The notes beneath the pieces were generated by a model, which was not told where the DNA came from, did not search any database, and worked only from the letters and a program-made list of their open reading frames with translations. From contig QHOV01000147.1 in the NCBI GenBank assembly GCA_003218885.1, positions 1 through 37,472 on the forward strand: a stretch of DNA of 37,472 bases. The letters are read 5' to 3'. Every line of letters begins with the position of its first letter. Positions within the stretch are counted from its first letter, which is position 1. The DNA comes from Verrucomicrobiota bacterium. Its GTDB lineage: Bacteria > Verrucomicrobiota > Verrucomicrobiia > Chthoniobacterales > UBA10450. Of this stretch, positions 18,359 through 26,155 are shown in pieces. The position numbers and the translations under genes are program-made.

Positions 18359-18692
18359 TGGTTTGGTTAGGTTTAGGTGGCTTTATAAAACTTTTTAAGG
18401 CCTGACAAGCTTTTTTTTCAAATTTTTTTGAACGCTTAGACCGGCCTATTTGTCCAGCCAGCATCCGGTCTAAATGAAGGGCAGGGACGGTGGCAAGCTT
18501 TTTTTTCAAATTTTTTCAATTTTTTTGAGCAGCAAACGCGAACCTTTACTGAGCCGATTTTTGTGGCGAACCACGAAAATGAACATCCACTAATGAAGAG
18601 GACCACACTGGGGTGACACGTCACGCAAATAAACTTGTGTAATGCATCATCAGATGTGAGGTCCCTAGCCGTCTGCTCGGCTCGCGTGACCG
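18359..18692 (-). promoter_or_regulatory. Receptor leader region with two direct repeats and a hairpin
   Basis: In this spacer upstream of the TonB receptor a 24-bp stretch (CAAGCTTTTTTTTCAAATTT and following bases) occurs twice, at about 18405-18431 and 18494-18520. Between them AGACCGG (18438-18444) pairs with CCGGTCT (18465-18471). Read on the minus strand the repeats are A-rich and end in GCTTG. They may be binding sites or an RNA leader element. The remaining part (18530-18692) shows nothing clear; the cyclase gene ends there. Confidence 0.5.
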
Positions 18693-20798
18693 TTATTTTT
18701 TCTCGAACACTTCCACGGCCTCCCACGCTTCGTCGGGCGGAGCTTGTTCGTAATCGAGCGAGCGCGCAAGATACATCTTGGCCAGCAAATCGTCCGGATA
18801 AAATTCCAGGAAACGGGAAAACAGGATCTTCGCCTCAATAAAATCGCGTGTGCGAAATTTCTCCAGCCCTTCTTCGTACGTTTCGAGCCATTTTAGAAAC
18901 TCTGGATCGACCTCTTCGTCGCGGGCACCAACGAAAGTAAAAACCTCAACCGGTTTGGTTTTGCCTTTCACCTGGACCCGGGCAACAGAGCGCAGATGAA
19001 ATTCCTCCCGCACCAATTCGGCAGCGGTCGCGCCAACCAAAATATCGACGCCATAGATTCGCGTAAGACCTTCGAGCCGCGACGCGAGGTTCACTGAGTC
19101 ACCGATCACAGTCGGGTCCATTCGCTCCTGCGACCCAATATTGCCAACGATCACTTCCCCTTGATTGATGCCGATCCCCATCCCGAGGCCCATGCGGCCT
19201 TCGTCGCGCCATCTCTGATTGAGCTGTCTTAGCTCTCGCCGCATCCCCAGCGCAGCGCGCGCGCAGTTTTTTGCGTCTTGCGCCATGCCTAGGCTGCGCA
19301 CATTGCCCCATACTGCCATGATCGCGTCGCCGATGAATTTATCGAGGGTGCCGCCACCGCCGAAAATGACGGAAGTCATTCGGGTGAGATACTCATTGAG
19401 CTGGGCGACCAATGCTTCGGGATCAGCTTTTTCGGCTAACGTGGTGAAACCAATCAAATCCGAGAACAGGATGGTCACCGGCACGCGCACGCCGCGGAGA
19501 GTGCTGTAGTAGCTGTCTGGGTTTTCGAGGATTTCCCTGACTAGATTTTTTGAGACGTAGCGTTCCAGTGTCCGCCGGGTACGCAATTTCTCCAATCGCT
19601 CCAAGGCGTATTCGAACCCGAGCGAAAATGATCCGCTGAGTACAAGAGCGCTCAGCACGGGCACGGTGAGCAGCAGCAGCCCGGTCTTATCGTAAAACAA
19701 TCGGGCCGTTCCGAGATACGTGGCGGTGATTACAACGAGCGCTCCAACGCAAAGCAACGGCCTGCGCAAGAAGGCAACAAGCGACCAAGCAATGAGCCCT
19801 GCTGTGCCGACGAGCGCCAGCTCAACCTTCGGCGGCGTCGGCTGCAAAAACTCGTGGCCAAGCGCCGCAGCCATGGCCTGTAAATGAAGCACCGGGCCCA
19901 ATGTGGTTGGGCTCATCGGTGTATCGACCACGTCGTGCATCACCTGCGCAGACGGTCCCACCACTACGATCTTGTCCTTAAAAAAAGCGCCATCGGCGTA
20001 ATTCGCGTGCCAGAGTTTGGGATCGAAAACCTCATAAAGCGGGCGCGCTTGGAACGCGTCCGGCGCGCTGAAACGAATCATGTGACCACGAAAATCACGC
20101 GGCACATCATTTCCTCGACCGATTTTGGCCAAAGCGCGGGCGGAAAGAGATTCATAGACTTGTTCGCTTGGGTGCGCCGGCAAACCCACGAGTTGGCGGT
20201 CCGTCACGCGATAAATCGCAGCGCGAGTTTTTCCGTCAATCGTGTCCGGCCAGAAATTCACGAAGCCGACCCGGTCATCCTGTAGTTGCGGCGGCGGAAT
20301 CAGCGCATCGTTTGGCGTGACCGCCTGCAGGGCATTTTCCGTATCGAAATTGGCGCCGAGGACAACTTTGTCGTGATAACGATCGAGCGCGGCGTGAAAT
20401 GCCGGATCACCATCGTTCGGCGGATTAAAAAGCAAGTCAAAGATGACAAGACGGGCACCCGCCCCAAACAGCCGATCGAGCAAAAGCGCCCAGACTTCGC
20501 GAGACCACGGGAACGGCCGCTCGGTCAACAATTGAAACGCGCGATTGCCCGCGACCTCTTCAGGCGCCAGCGGTGGCAACTGCAATGTGCTTTGGTCAAG
20601 TCCGAGAAAAACGAAATCTCGAGGTGGGGCCGTTTTTCGCCCCTCGCGCCGAAGCAAATCCTCGAAACTTTGTTCGCCGCGCCACGGCGCCGAGAGAAAC
20701 GGCGTCGTCGGGAGGAAATGGCCGAGAAAAATCAACCCGGTCCAGAAAAAGCAAATCAACGCCAGGACCAACAAGCGACGACGACCAAGCCAGTGCAT
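18693..20798 (-). CDS. CHASE2-domain adenylate cyclase (class III)
   Basis: The 701-residue protein has an N-terminal membrane helix (LLVLALICFFWTGLIFLG), a periplasmic CHASE2 sensor domain (about residues 40-320, with FVFLGLDQSTLQ, LVIFDLLFNPP and DKIVVVGPSAQVMHDVVDTPM), three further membrane helices (about 330-400), a short linker and a class III cyclase domain (about 440-610). Catalytic features are complete: metal Asp residues in ILFSDLIGFT and KFIGDAIMAVWG, Lys in TLDKFIGD that selects ATP, and VNLASRLEG with the transition-state Asn and Arg. A TPR-like C-terminal tail follows. It should make cAMP in response to an unknown periplasmic signal. I use ATG 20798; a GTG at 20816 is possible. 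Confidence 0.92.
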   Translation of the reverse strand: MHWLGRRRLLVLALICFFWTGLIFLGHFLPTTPFLSAPWRGEQSFEDLLRREGRKTAPPRDFVFLGLDQSTLQLPPLAPEEVAGNRAFQLLTERPFPWSREVWALLLDRLFGAGARLVIFDLLFNPPNDGDPAFHAALDRYHDKVVLGANFDTENALQAVTPNDALIPPPQLQDDRVGFVNFWPDTIDGKTRAAIYRVTDRQLVGLPAHPSEQVYESLSARALAKIGRGNDVPRDFRGHMIRFSAPDAFQARPLYEVFDPKLWHANYADGAFFKDKIVVVGPSAQVMHDVVDTPMSPTTLGPVLHLQAMAAALGHEFLQPTPPKVELALVGTAGLIAWSLVAFLRRPLLCVGALVVITATYLGTARLFYDKTGLLLLTVPVLSALVLSGSFSLGFEYALERLEKLRTRRTLERYVSKNLVREILENPDSYYSTLRGVRVPVTILFSDLIGFTTLAEKADPEALVAQLNEYLTRMTSVIFGGGGTLDKFIGDAIMAVWGNVRSLGMAQDAKNCARAALGMRRELRQLNQRWRDEGRMGLGMGIGINQGEVIVGNIGSQERMDPTVIGDSVNLASRLEGLTRIYGVDILVGATAAELVREEFHLRSVARVQVKGKTKPVEVFTFVGARDEEVDPEFLKWLETYEEGLEKFRTRDFIEAKILFSRFLEFYPDDLLAKMYLARSLDYEQAPPDEAWEAVEVFEKK

Positions 20799-20813
20799 GC
20801 GCGCGCAATGTAG

Positions 20814-20960
20814 CACTAAAACGTTAAAGCGTTAAAGCATTGAAGCGTAAAACGGCATTGCCATTCTGCGCGAAGCGAAGAATCTCTGATCAGTTCTTTC
20901 TGCAAGCTAAGTGGCAATCTGAGATGTTTCACTTCGCTCAACATGACAGGTGGTCGGATT
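20814..20960. repeat. Composite dispersed palindrome (GCGTTAAAGC arms plus GCGAAGCGAAGAATCTC core)
   Basis: A tract of GCGTTAAAGC/GCATTGAAGCG units (20820-20850) precedes a fold-back core: GCGCGAAGCGAAGAATCTCTGAT on the left and ATCTGAGATGTTTCACTTCGC then TCAACATGACAG on the right. A second, better preserved copy lies at 33080-33262. It sits upstream of the cyclase and of the rhomboid remnant. Confidence 0.65.
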
Positions 20961-21009
20961 TAGGCACTTCTTGTGCGTTCGTTATGCCATTGGAGTGCAA
21001 GCCTACCCG

Positions 21010-21807
21010 ATGACTGCTAACTCCGAGTTCCTCTGTCCCCGCTATAACGTGCCGCTAGAAGAAGTTCGCACGTCGCACGGCGTTTTTTGGACTTGCGAGA
21101 ATTGCGCGGGGCGTGCGCTGACCGTTAAATTGCTGCGTCGCACTTTCATGCCGGAGTCGATCAACCCGCTCTGGCTTCATGCAATCAGCGGCAAAGGAAA
21201 AAGCGGGCGCCTCTGTCCTTCGTGCAGAAACCAATGCTCGAGGTGGCGTTGTCCGGGAGCGCGCAGGTCGCTGTGGATGTTTGCCAGCATTGTCATTTCG
21301 TCTGGTTCGATGCCCCACGAAATGGACACCCTCGCACCACGCTTACCGCCGGCGTCGGCGGTCGAGCTGCCGCAGAAAGCGCGCGAATTCATCGCCATCG
21401 AAAGAGTAAACAGATCGCCGAAGAAGCGCGCGGCACCGATTTCGACAGCGCGCCGCCGGATGAAGCATGGAAACAAATCGCAGGCTTCTTTGGATTACCG
21501 GTCGAATTCGAAGCACCGCAAGAGGAGCGAAAACCATGGGCAACCTGGTTACTTTTCGCGGCAATCATTTGCCGTGAGCCTATTGGCGTTTCCGCGTCTT
21601 CGAGCCGTGGTCCAACGCTTCGGATTAATTCCGGCACAAGCAACGCAGCTCGATGGTCTCACCTTCGTCACATCGTCATCGTTTGCCCATTTAGGTGGCG
21701 CGGCTGTGGGCGTTGTCACGTGGTTAATTTGGCGAAAAGAGAAACCCAATGACGAAGCTCGAATGACGAATGTCGAAGGAAATGACGGGATCCGAATGAC
21801 GAAATAA
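21010..21807 (+). pseudogene. Rhomboid-type intramembrane protease gene, decayed (four frame changes, core deleted)
   Basis: The sequence is protein-like only if the reading frame is changed several times. Frame 1 from ATG 21010 gives FLCPRYNVPLEEVRTSHGVFWTC and on to LCPSC, a zinc-ribbon start. Near 21228 it moves to frame 3 (LEVALSGSAQVAVDVCQHCHFVWFDA), near 21315 back to frame 1 (DTLAPRLPPASAVELPQKARE), near 21407 to frame 3 (KQIAEEARGTDFDSAPPDEAW, LLFAAII), and near 21576 to frame 1 (AVSLLAFPRLRAVVQRF). LTFVTS then joins directly to FAHLGGAAVGVVTWLIWRK, the last rhomboid helix with its catalytic-type His. The middle helices, including the GxSG serine, are absent. The final residues come from a dispersed repeat. 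It cannot make an active protease. Confidence 0.8.
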
Positions 21808-21872
21808 TGTTTCTCATCTGTATCAGAAGTTTTGGATTCTGGCTTCCTTCGTCATTCGTCATTTTTCGGATT
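21748..21872. repeat. Dispersed inverted repeat (GAATGACGAA type)
   Basis: The left arm at about 21758-21783 (CGAATGACGAATGTCGAAGGAA) pairs with the right arm at about 21844-21869 (TTCCTTCGTCATTCGTCATTTTTCG), with one or two mismatches and a loop of about 60 bp. It overlaps the end of the rhomboid remnant. Between it and rplT (21873-22035) I see no clear gene; the frame around LIPYLGIELASEVAKIDKW is open but not recognised. Confidence 0.65.
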
Positions 21873-22035
21873 TCTATTTGTCTTTTATTCCGATGCGCCT
21901 ACCTTCCTCGCTCTCGATCTGCGCACCTGATTCCGTATCTCGGGATCGAATTAGCGAGTGAGGTCGCGAAGATCGACAAATGGAACAACAACTCGCTGAA
22001 CAAGGAGCCTCGAACCGATTCGGGGCGAAACAACC

Positions 22036-22321
22036 ATGCCAAGAGCCACCAATGCCCCGGCAAGCCGGGCGCGCCGCAAACGAATCTTAAAAAAAGCCAA
22101 AGGCTACCGAGGACGCCGCTCACTGGATTCAACGGCTAAATGCCGCTGCCCGCGCGAATGGAATGAACTACAGCCGTTTTGCGGAAGGACTCAAAGCCGC
22201 TGGCATCGGCCTTGACCGCAAAATTCTCGCCGATCTGGCCGTCACCGACGAAGCCGCGTTCAAATCGATCGTCGATCAAGCGAAGCACGCGCTGGAGAAG
22301 AAAAACAAAAAGGCCGCATAA
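22036..22321 (+). pseudogene. rplT: 50S ribosomal protein L20 gene with internal frameshifting deletion
   Basis: From ATG 22036 the frame reads MPRATNAPASRARRKRIL and [11 protein letters not shown], a standard L20 N-terminus. Right after, near 22118-22125, the L20 sequence continues in another frame as [19 protein letters not shown], then [20 protein letters not shown], to TAA 22319-22321. Compared with E. coli L20, residues about 30-60 (the VYR..AGQYAYRDRR..KR region that contacts 23S rRNA) are missing. Between the Ser codon and the Trp codon there is one base where 93 are expected, a loss of 92 nt. The first frame would end at a TGA after about 62 codons. L20 is needed for 50S assembly, so another copy or an assembly fault is likely. 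The position upstream of pheS is the usual one, but rpmI is not seen next to it. Confidence 0.87.
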
Positions 22322-22334
22322 TACTTGCGCGGCA

Positions 22335-22401
22335 CCATTGAAGCGTTGAAGCGTTTAAGCGTTACATTCGTGTTTCGTTTCAACGCTTCAACGTTTCAAT
22401 G
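22335..22401. repeat. Palindromic repeat reaching into the pheS start codon
   Basis: CATTGAAGCGTTGAAGCG (22335-22352) pairs with CGCTTCAACGTTTCAATG (22384-22401) with a single mismatch across about 30 bases. The last three bases of the right arm are the pheS ATG, so a hairpin in the RNA would bury the start codon. It belongs to the GCGTTGAAGC family seen at 20820, 33080 and 34412. Confidence 0.7.
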
Positions 22402-23415
22402 ACTCACCCGCTCGAACAACTGCGCGACGACGCCTTGTGCGAGATCGAATCCGCGCCTGACGAGCAGGCGCTCGAGACCGCGCGCGTCAAGTACCTCGGC
22501 AAAAGCGGCAGCATCTCCTCATGGAGCGAGCAGATGAGAACGCTCGGCAAAGACGAAAAGCCGATCGTTGGAAAATTGCTCAATGAAGTTCGCAACGCCG
22601 TCACCGCAGCGCTCGAATCGCGCGCCGCAAATTTTCGTTCTCAAATGGAATCCGAGGGGCTTGCCAGAATCGACATCTCTCTGCCGGGAACCCCACATGA
22701 GATCGGCGCACTGCATCCGCTGACGCAGATGTGGGAACGCTCTATCGAAATTTTTCGACGAATGGGATTCGCGCTCGCAGATGGGCCGGATATTGAAGAC
22801 GAATGGCATTGTTTCGATGCGCTCAACACCCCGCCGGAACATCCGGCGCGCAACGAGCAGGACACATTTTATTTACCCGACGGTCGTCTGCTGCGCACGC
22901 ACACTTCAACCGTACAAATCCGAACGATGCAGGCCGCGCCGCCGCCGATCCGTGTGATTGCTCCCGGTGCGGCATATCGGCGTGATGAGCTCGACGCCAC
23001 CCACAGCCCGCAGTTCCACCAGATCGAAGGGCTTTACGTTGACGAAAACGTCAGCGTCGCCGACCTGAAGGGCGCGCTCGAATTTTTCATGCGCGAACTC
23101 TTCGGTACAGGAACCGAAGTTCAATTTCGACCGCACTATTTTCCGTTCACCGAGCCGAGCTTGGAAATTTATGTGAAATCCAAAGCGCTTAAAGGCGGCG
23201 AGCGATGGATCGAAGTCGCTGGCTCTGGCATCGTACATCCCGCTGTTTTCGAAGCAGTCAACAAAGCGCGCGGCGATGATGCCTATGATCCCAAAAAATG
23301 GACCGGTTATGCATTTGGCCTAGGTATGGATCGGCTGGCGATGATTTTGTTCGACATCCCCGACATCCGGCTTTTCGCGCAAAACGATCTGCGGTTTCTC
23401 CGCCAGTTCGCATGA
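22399..23415 (+). CDS. pheS: Phenylalanyl-tRNA synthetase, alpha subunit
   Basis: PheS forms the catalytic half of the alpha2-beta2 enzyme that charges tRNA-Phe. The 338 residues are normal length. An N-terminal coiled-coil that binds the tRNA elbow (LEQLRDDALCEIESA.. ARVKYLGKSGSIS) precedes the class II core: motif 1 around GALHPLTQMWERSIEIFRRMGF, motif 2 in GAAYRRDELDATHSPQFHQIEG, and motif 3 in GLGMDRLAMILFDIPDIRLF. The Phe-binding region ERWIEVAGSGIVHP is intact. The ATG at 22399 lies inside a palindromic repeat and has no ribosome-binding site. The stop overlaps pheT as ATGA. Confidence 0.96.
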   Translation: MTHPLEQLRDDALCEIESAPDEQALETARVKYLGKSGSISSWSEQMRTLGKDEKPIVGKLLNEVRNAVTAALESRAANFRSQMESEGLARIDISLPGTPHEIGALHPLTQMWERSIEIFRRMGFALADGPDIEDEWHCFDALNTPPEHPARNEQDTFYLPDGRLLRTHTSTVQIRTMQAAPPPIRVIAPGAAYRRDELDATHSPQFHQIEGLYVDENVSVADLKGALEFFMRELFGTGTEVQFRPHYFPFTEPSLEIYVKSKALKGGERWIEVAGSGIVHPAVFEAVNKARGDDAYDPKKWTGYAFGLGMDRLAMILFDIPDIRLFAQNDLRFLRQFA

Positions 23416-25754
23416 AATTCTCCGTTAACTGGCTGCACGAGTTTGTCGATCTCCCAAAAAATCCGGAAGAGATCGCCAAGCTACTTACGCGCGCGGGTGT
23501 CGAGACCGAGAACATCGAAACGCGCGGCGCAAAGATCGACAAGGTGATCGTTTCGCAAATCACGGCTTCTTCGCGACATCCGAACGCTGATCGCCTGACG
23601 GTTTGCGAAGTCGATGATGGCAGTGGAACGAAACGCCAGATCGTTTGCGGCGCGACCAATTACAAAGCTGGAGACAAAATTCCGCTGGCGTTGCCGGGTG
23701 CAAAGCTGGACAACGGAATTGAGATTCGCAAGACTAACCTGCGCGGCGTTGAGAGCGAAGGAATGCTTTGCAGCCCAATCGAGCTTGGTCTGGGCGAAGA
23801 TGCGTCGGGCCTTTTGATTTTGTCGGCCGAAGCAAAGATCGGCGCGCCGCTTTCCGATCTTTTTCCAGGCGACACGATTCTCGATGTCGAGATCACGCCA
23901 AACCGCGGCGACTTGCTGAGCCACTTCGGACTCACCCGTGAGATCGCAGCGCTCACTGGAAAGAAACTCAAATCAACGCCGCGCGAGGCGAAGACAGACA
24001 TCAAGAAGTCCGGCCTGACCATCAGCGCGACCCGTGAATGTCCATTTTTCTCCGCGCGCAAGATCGAGAATGTGAACGTCGGCCCAAGTCCGCAATGGTT
24101 GCGCGCGAAGATTGAGAGCGTCGGCATCCGCTCGATCAATAACATCGTCGATATTTCGAACTTCGTGATGCTCGAGCTCGGTCAGCCGACGCACGCATTC
24201 GACGCAGACAAATTAAAAGGCGGCATCAACGTGCGGCTCGCGCGCCAGGATGAAGAATTTCTCGCGCTGGATGGAAAGACCTACTCGCTCGCGCCGGATA
24301 ATTGCGTCGTTGCTGACCAGGAACGCGCGGTCGGAATCGGCGGCGTGATGGGCGGCGAAGAAACCGGCGTCACGAATTCGACGAAAAACATTTTGCTGGA
24401 AGCCGCTTACTTTTTGCCGGCGAGCATTCGTCGCACCGCGCGCAATTTGAATCTGCCGACCGATGCAAGTTATCGATTCGAGCGCGGCGTTGATCCGGAG
24501 ATGGTGCTCCGCGCCTCGCAGCGCGCGACTGAATTGATTCGCGAGATCGCAGGCGGAACTCCGGCAACGGAAATTAACGTCGCTGGAAAACTCCCGACGA
24601 ACCCGGCCGACGTTTCATTGAGTTACGAAAAATGCGATCGAGTTGTTGGGATTTCGATCAAGCGAAGAACTGTCGATGAAATTTTGGAAGGGTTCGGGCT
24701 GAAACAGACAAAGAGTGAGCGGATGAGGAAGAACGAATCTTCCAAATGGAAGATTCCTAGTTATCGCCGCGATTTGCAGCGCGATGTCGATCTTATCGAA
24801 GAAGTCGTTCGCGCTTACGGCGCCGACAAAATTCCGGGAACGGATCGAAGCCGTTTTACTCCGGCGAGCATTGCCGATCATGCGCACGATTTGGAATCAG
24901 CGTGGCGGCAGCGCTTGGCAGCAGCCGGCCTCGATGAAGTCCGGACTTCAAAATTGCTGCCGCGTGAACGATTCGCATTCAGCAAAAGCGCAATCGAATT
25001 GCGGAACCCGCTCAGCGAAGATCATGTAGCGCTGCGGCCAAGCATCCTCGTCGGATTGTTAGGAGTACTCGATCGCAACATTCGCGCCGGCGCAGAACGC
25101 GTCGCCATTTTCGAAATCGGACGCACGTTTATTCGGCCATCCGGCAAAGAAGAACGGCACCTGGGAATTTTGCTCTGGGGAAATGCTGCGAGCGCGCCGA
25201 ATTGGCGATCCCCGCAAAGCCGCAGCCTTGATCTGTTCGATCTCAAAGGCGCGCTGAAGTGCGTGGTGCCGAATCTGTCATTTCGCCCGGGGAAGTTTCC
25301 TGATCTCGCACTGCCGGTCGACGTTTTTTCCGGCGATCAAATGATCGGATTTGGCGGACAACTTTCGGCCGCAAAATTTAATGCGCCTGGTCCGGTGTTC
25401 GTTGCCGAGGCGCATGCTGACCTTCTTTTAATTGCCGAGGAAACGGCGACAAAGTTTCATGAGATTGAAAAATTTCCCGGTGCCACGCGCGATATTGCGA
25501 TGATCGTGCCGGAAGAAATTCCGCACGAAACGATTTTGCACAGCATTGAAGAACCGCGTGAGCCGCTTTTGGAAAGCGTCGAGCTGTTTGACTTGTTTAG
25601 CGGCCGCGAAATTGGCGCGGCCCGGAAGTCGCTCGCATATCGATTGACATATCGAGATCGGAGTCGCACACTGACGAGTGAGGAAGTGAATGCAGCCCAC
25701 GCGAAAATTCGCGAGCGATTGCGGCGCGACCTCGGCGCGGAATTGCGCGAGTAG
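23412..25754 (+). CDS. pheT: Phenylalanyl-tRNA synthetase, beta subunit
   Basis: PheT pairs with PheS; it carries tRNA-binding and editing domains. The 780-residue protein starts at ATG 23412 (MKFSVNWLHEFVDLP), overlapping the pheS stop by four bases, with a frame open further upstream only inside pheS. Domains in order: EMAP/OB-fold tRNA-binding region (about 40-150, with HPNADRLTVCEV and GMLCSPIELGLG), the B1/B5 core (VDISNFVMLELGQPTHAFDAD), B3/B4 editing domain (about 200-390, NILLEAAYFLPASIRRTARN, SYRFERGVD), B5 (about 400-470), catalytic-like module with YGADKIPGTD, and C-terminal FDX-ACB (about 690-780, FPGATRDIAMIVPEE, LAYRLTYRDRSRTLTSEEVN). No lesion is seen. Confidence 0.96.
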   Translation: MKFSVNWLHEFVDLPKNPEEIAKLLTRAGVETENIETRGAKIDKVIVSQITASSRHPNADRLTVCEVDDGSGTKRQIVCGATNYKAGDKIPLALPGAKLDNGIEIRKTNLRGVESEGMLCSPIELGLGEDASGLLILSAEAKIGAPLSDLFPGDTILDVEITPNRGDLLSHFGLTREIAALTGKKLKSTPREAKTDIKKSGLTISATRECPFFSARKIENVNVGPSPQWLRAKIESVGIRSINNIVDISNFVMLELGQPTHAFDADKLKGGINVRLARQDEEFLALDGKTYSLAPDNCVVADQERAVGIGGVMGGEETGVTNSTKNILLEAAYFLPASIRRTARNLNLPTDASYRFERGVDPEMVLRASQRATELIREIAGGTPATEINVAGKLPTNPADVSLSYEKCDRVVGISIKRRTVDEILEGFGLKQTKSERMRKNESSKWKIPSYRRDLQRDVDLIEEVVRAYGADKIPGTDRSRFTPASIADHAHDLESAWRQRLAAAGLDEVRTSKLLPRERFAFSKSAIELRNPLSEDHVALRPSILVGLLGVLDRNIRAGAERVAIFEIGRTFIRPSGKEERHLGILLWGNAASAPNWRSPQSRSLDLFDLKGALKCVVPNLSFRPGKFPDLALPVDVFSGDQMIGFGGQLSAAKFNAPGPVFVAEAHADLLLIAEETATKFHEIEKFPGATRDIAMIVPEEIPHETILHSIEEPREPLLESVELFDLFSGREIGAARKSLAYRLTYRDRSRTLTSEEVNAAHAKIRERLRRDLGAELRE

Positions 25755-25863
25755 TTCTTTGAGATTGAGAGCCGCTCGTTGAGGGTTGGGCAGGAAACCA
25801 GTGCTTTCCGTTCAACTCTCAGCCAGCGGCTTTCGAATCCCCAAATCTTTTTGGGATGTAAAC
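25755..25863 (+). terminator. Putative pheST end region with two hairpins
   Basis: A long imperfect hairpin (GAGAGCCGCTCGTTGAG near 25767 with CTCTCAGCCAGCGGCTTTC near 25817) is followed by a short one, ATCCCCAAA (25837-25845) with TTTGGGAT (25850-25857). Neither ends in a clear T-run, so termination is only likely. The promoter of the following 6S RNA should lie in the same stretch. Confidence 0.4.
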
Positions 25864-26047
25864 ATTTGCCCTGCGATGTTCGCGATTGAGGTGACGTCCC
25901 CGAACCGATAGTTGACGAAATATGGAGGCTTGGTTGGTGCGGAAAATGACAGGCCTTGATTGGAAGTCAGATTCCGCAGCAACGGTCATCCACCCTTTCC
26001 GAAGAGGGAACGGGAGAATTCACCTGAACGGCACCAGCGGGGTAAAT
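25864..26047 (+). ncRNA. ssrS: 6S RNA
   Basis: The 184-nt stretch between pheT and carA resembles E. coli 6S RNA (also 184 nt). Shared blocks in the same order are GATGTTCGC (25875-25883), GTCCCC (25896-25901), CCGATA (25905-25910), GGTTGGTG (25932-25939) and TTCACCTGAAC near 26019. The ends close by an 11-bp stem: 25864-25874 (ATTTGCCCTGC) with 26037-26047 (GCGGGGTAAAT), including two G-U pairs. A strong terminator follows at 26051. 6S RNA mimics an open promoter and holds housekeeping RNA polymerase in stationary phase. The match was made by eye; a covariance search would settle it. Confidence 0.78.
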
Positions 26048-26050
26048 TCA

Positions 26051-26084
26051 AAACCCGGATCGAAAATTCGATCCGGGTTTTTTT
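26051..26084 (+). terminator. Rho-independent terminator after the 6S RNA
   Basis: A near-perfect hairpin (AAACCCGGATCGAA with TTCGATCCGGGTTT, AA loop) is followed by a run of seven T in total from 26078. It lies four bases after the 6S closing stem and 70 bp before the carA start, so carA needs its own promoter. Confidence 0.93.
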
Positions 26085-26155
26085 GTTCACCGCGTTGTCG
26101 ATTAGAGAGCGCGATTCCTCGAATCGCGATTGAAAATCTGCCGATAAGCTCGATA

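Noticed and set aside
21010-22321. Programmed frameshifting in the rhomboid gene and rplT
   Set aside because: The rhomboid reading needs four shifts and still lacks the active-site core; rplT lacks 31 conserved residues. Shifting would not restore either protein.
25922-26155. 78-codon N-terminal extension of carA
   Set aside because: It runs through the 6S RNA and a strong terminator, and CarA proteins start near the ATG at 26156.
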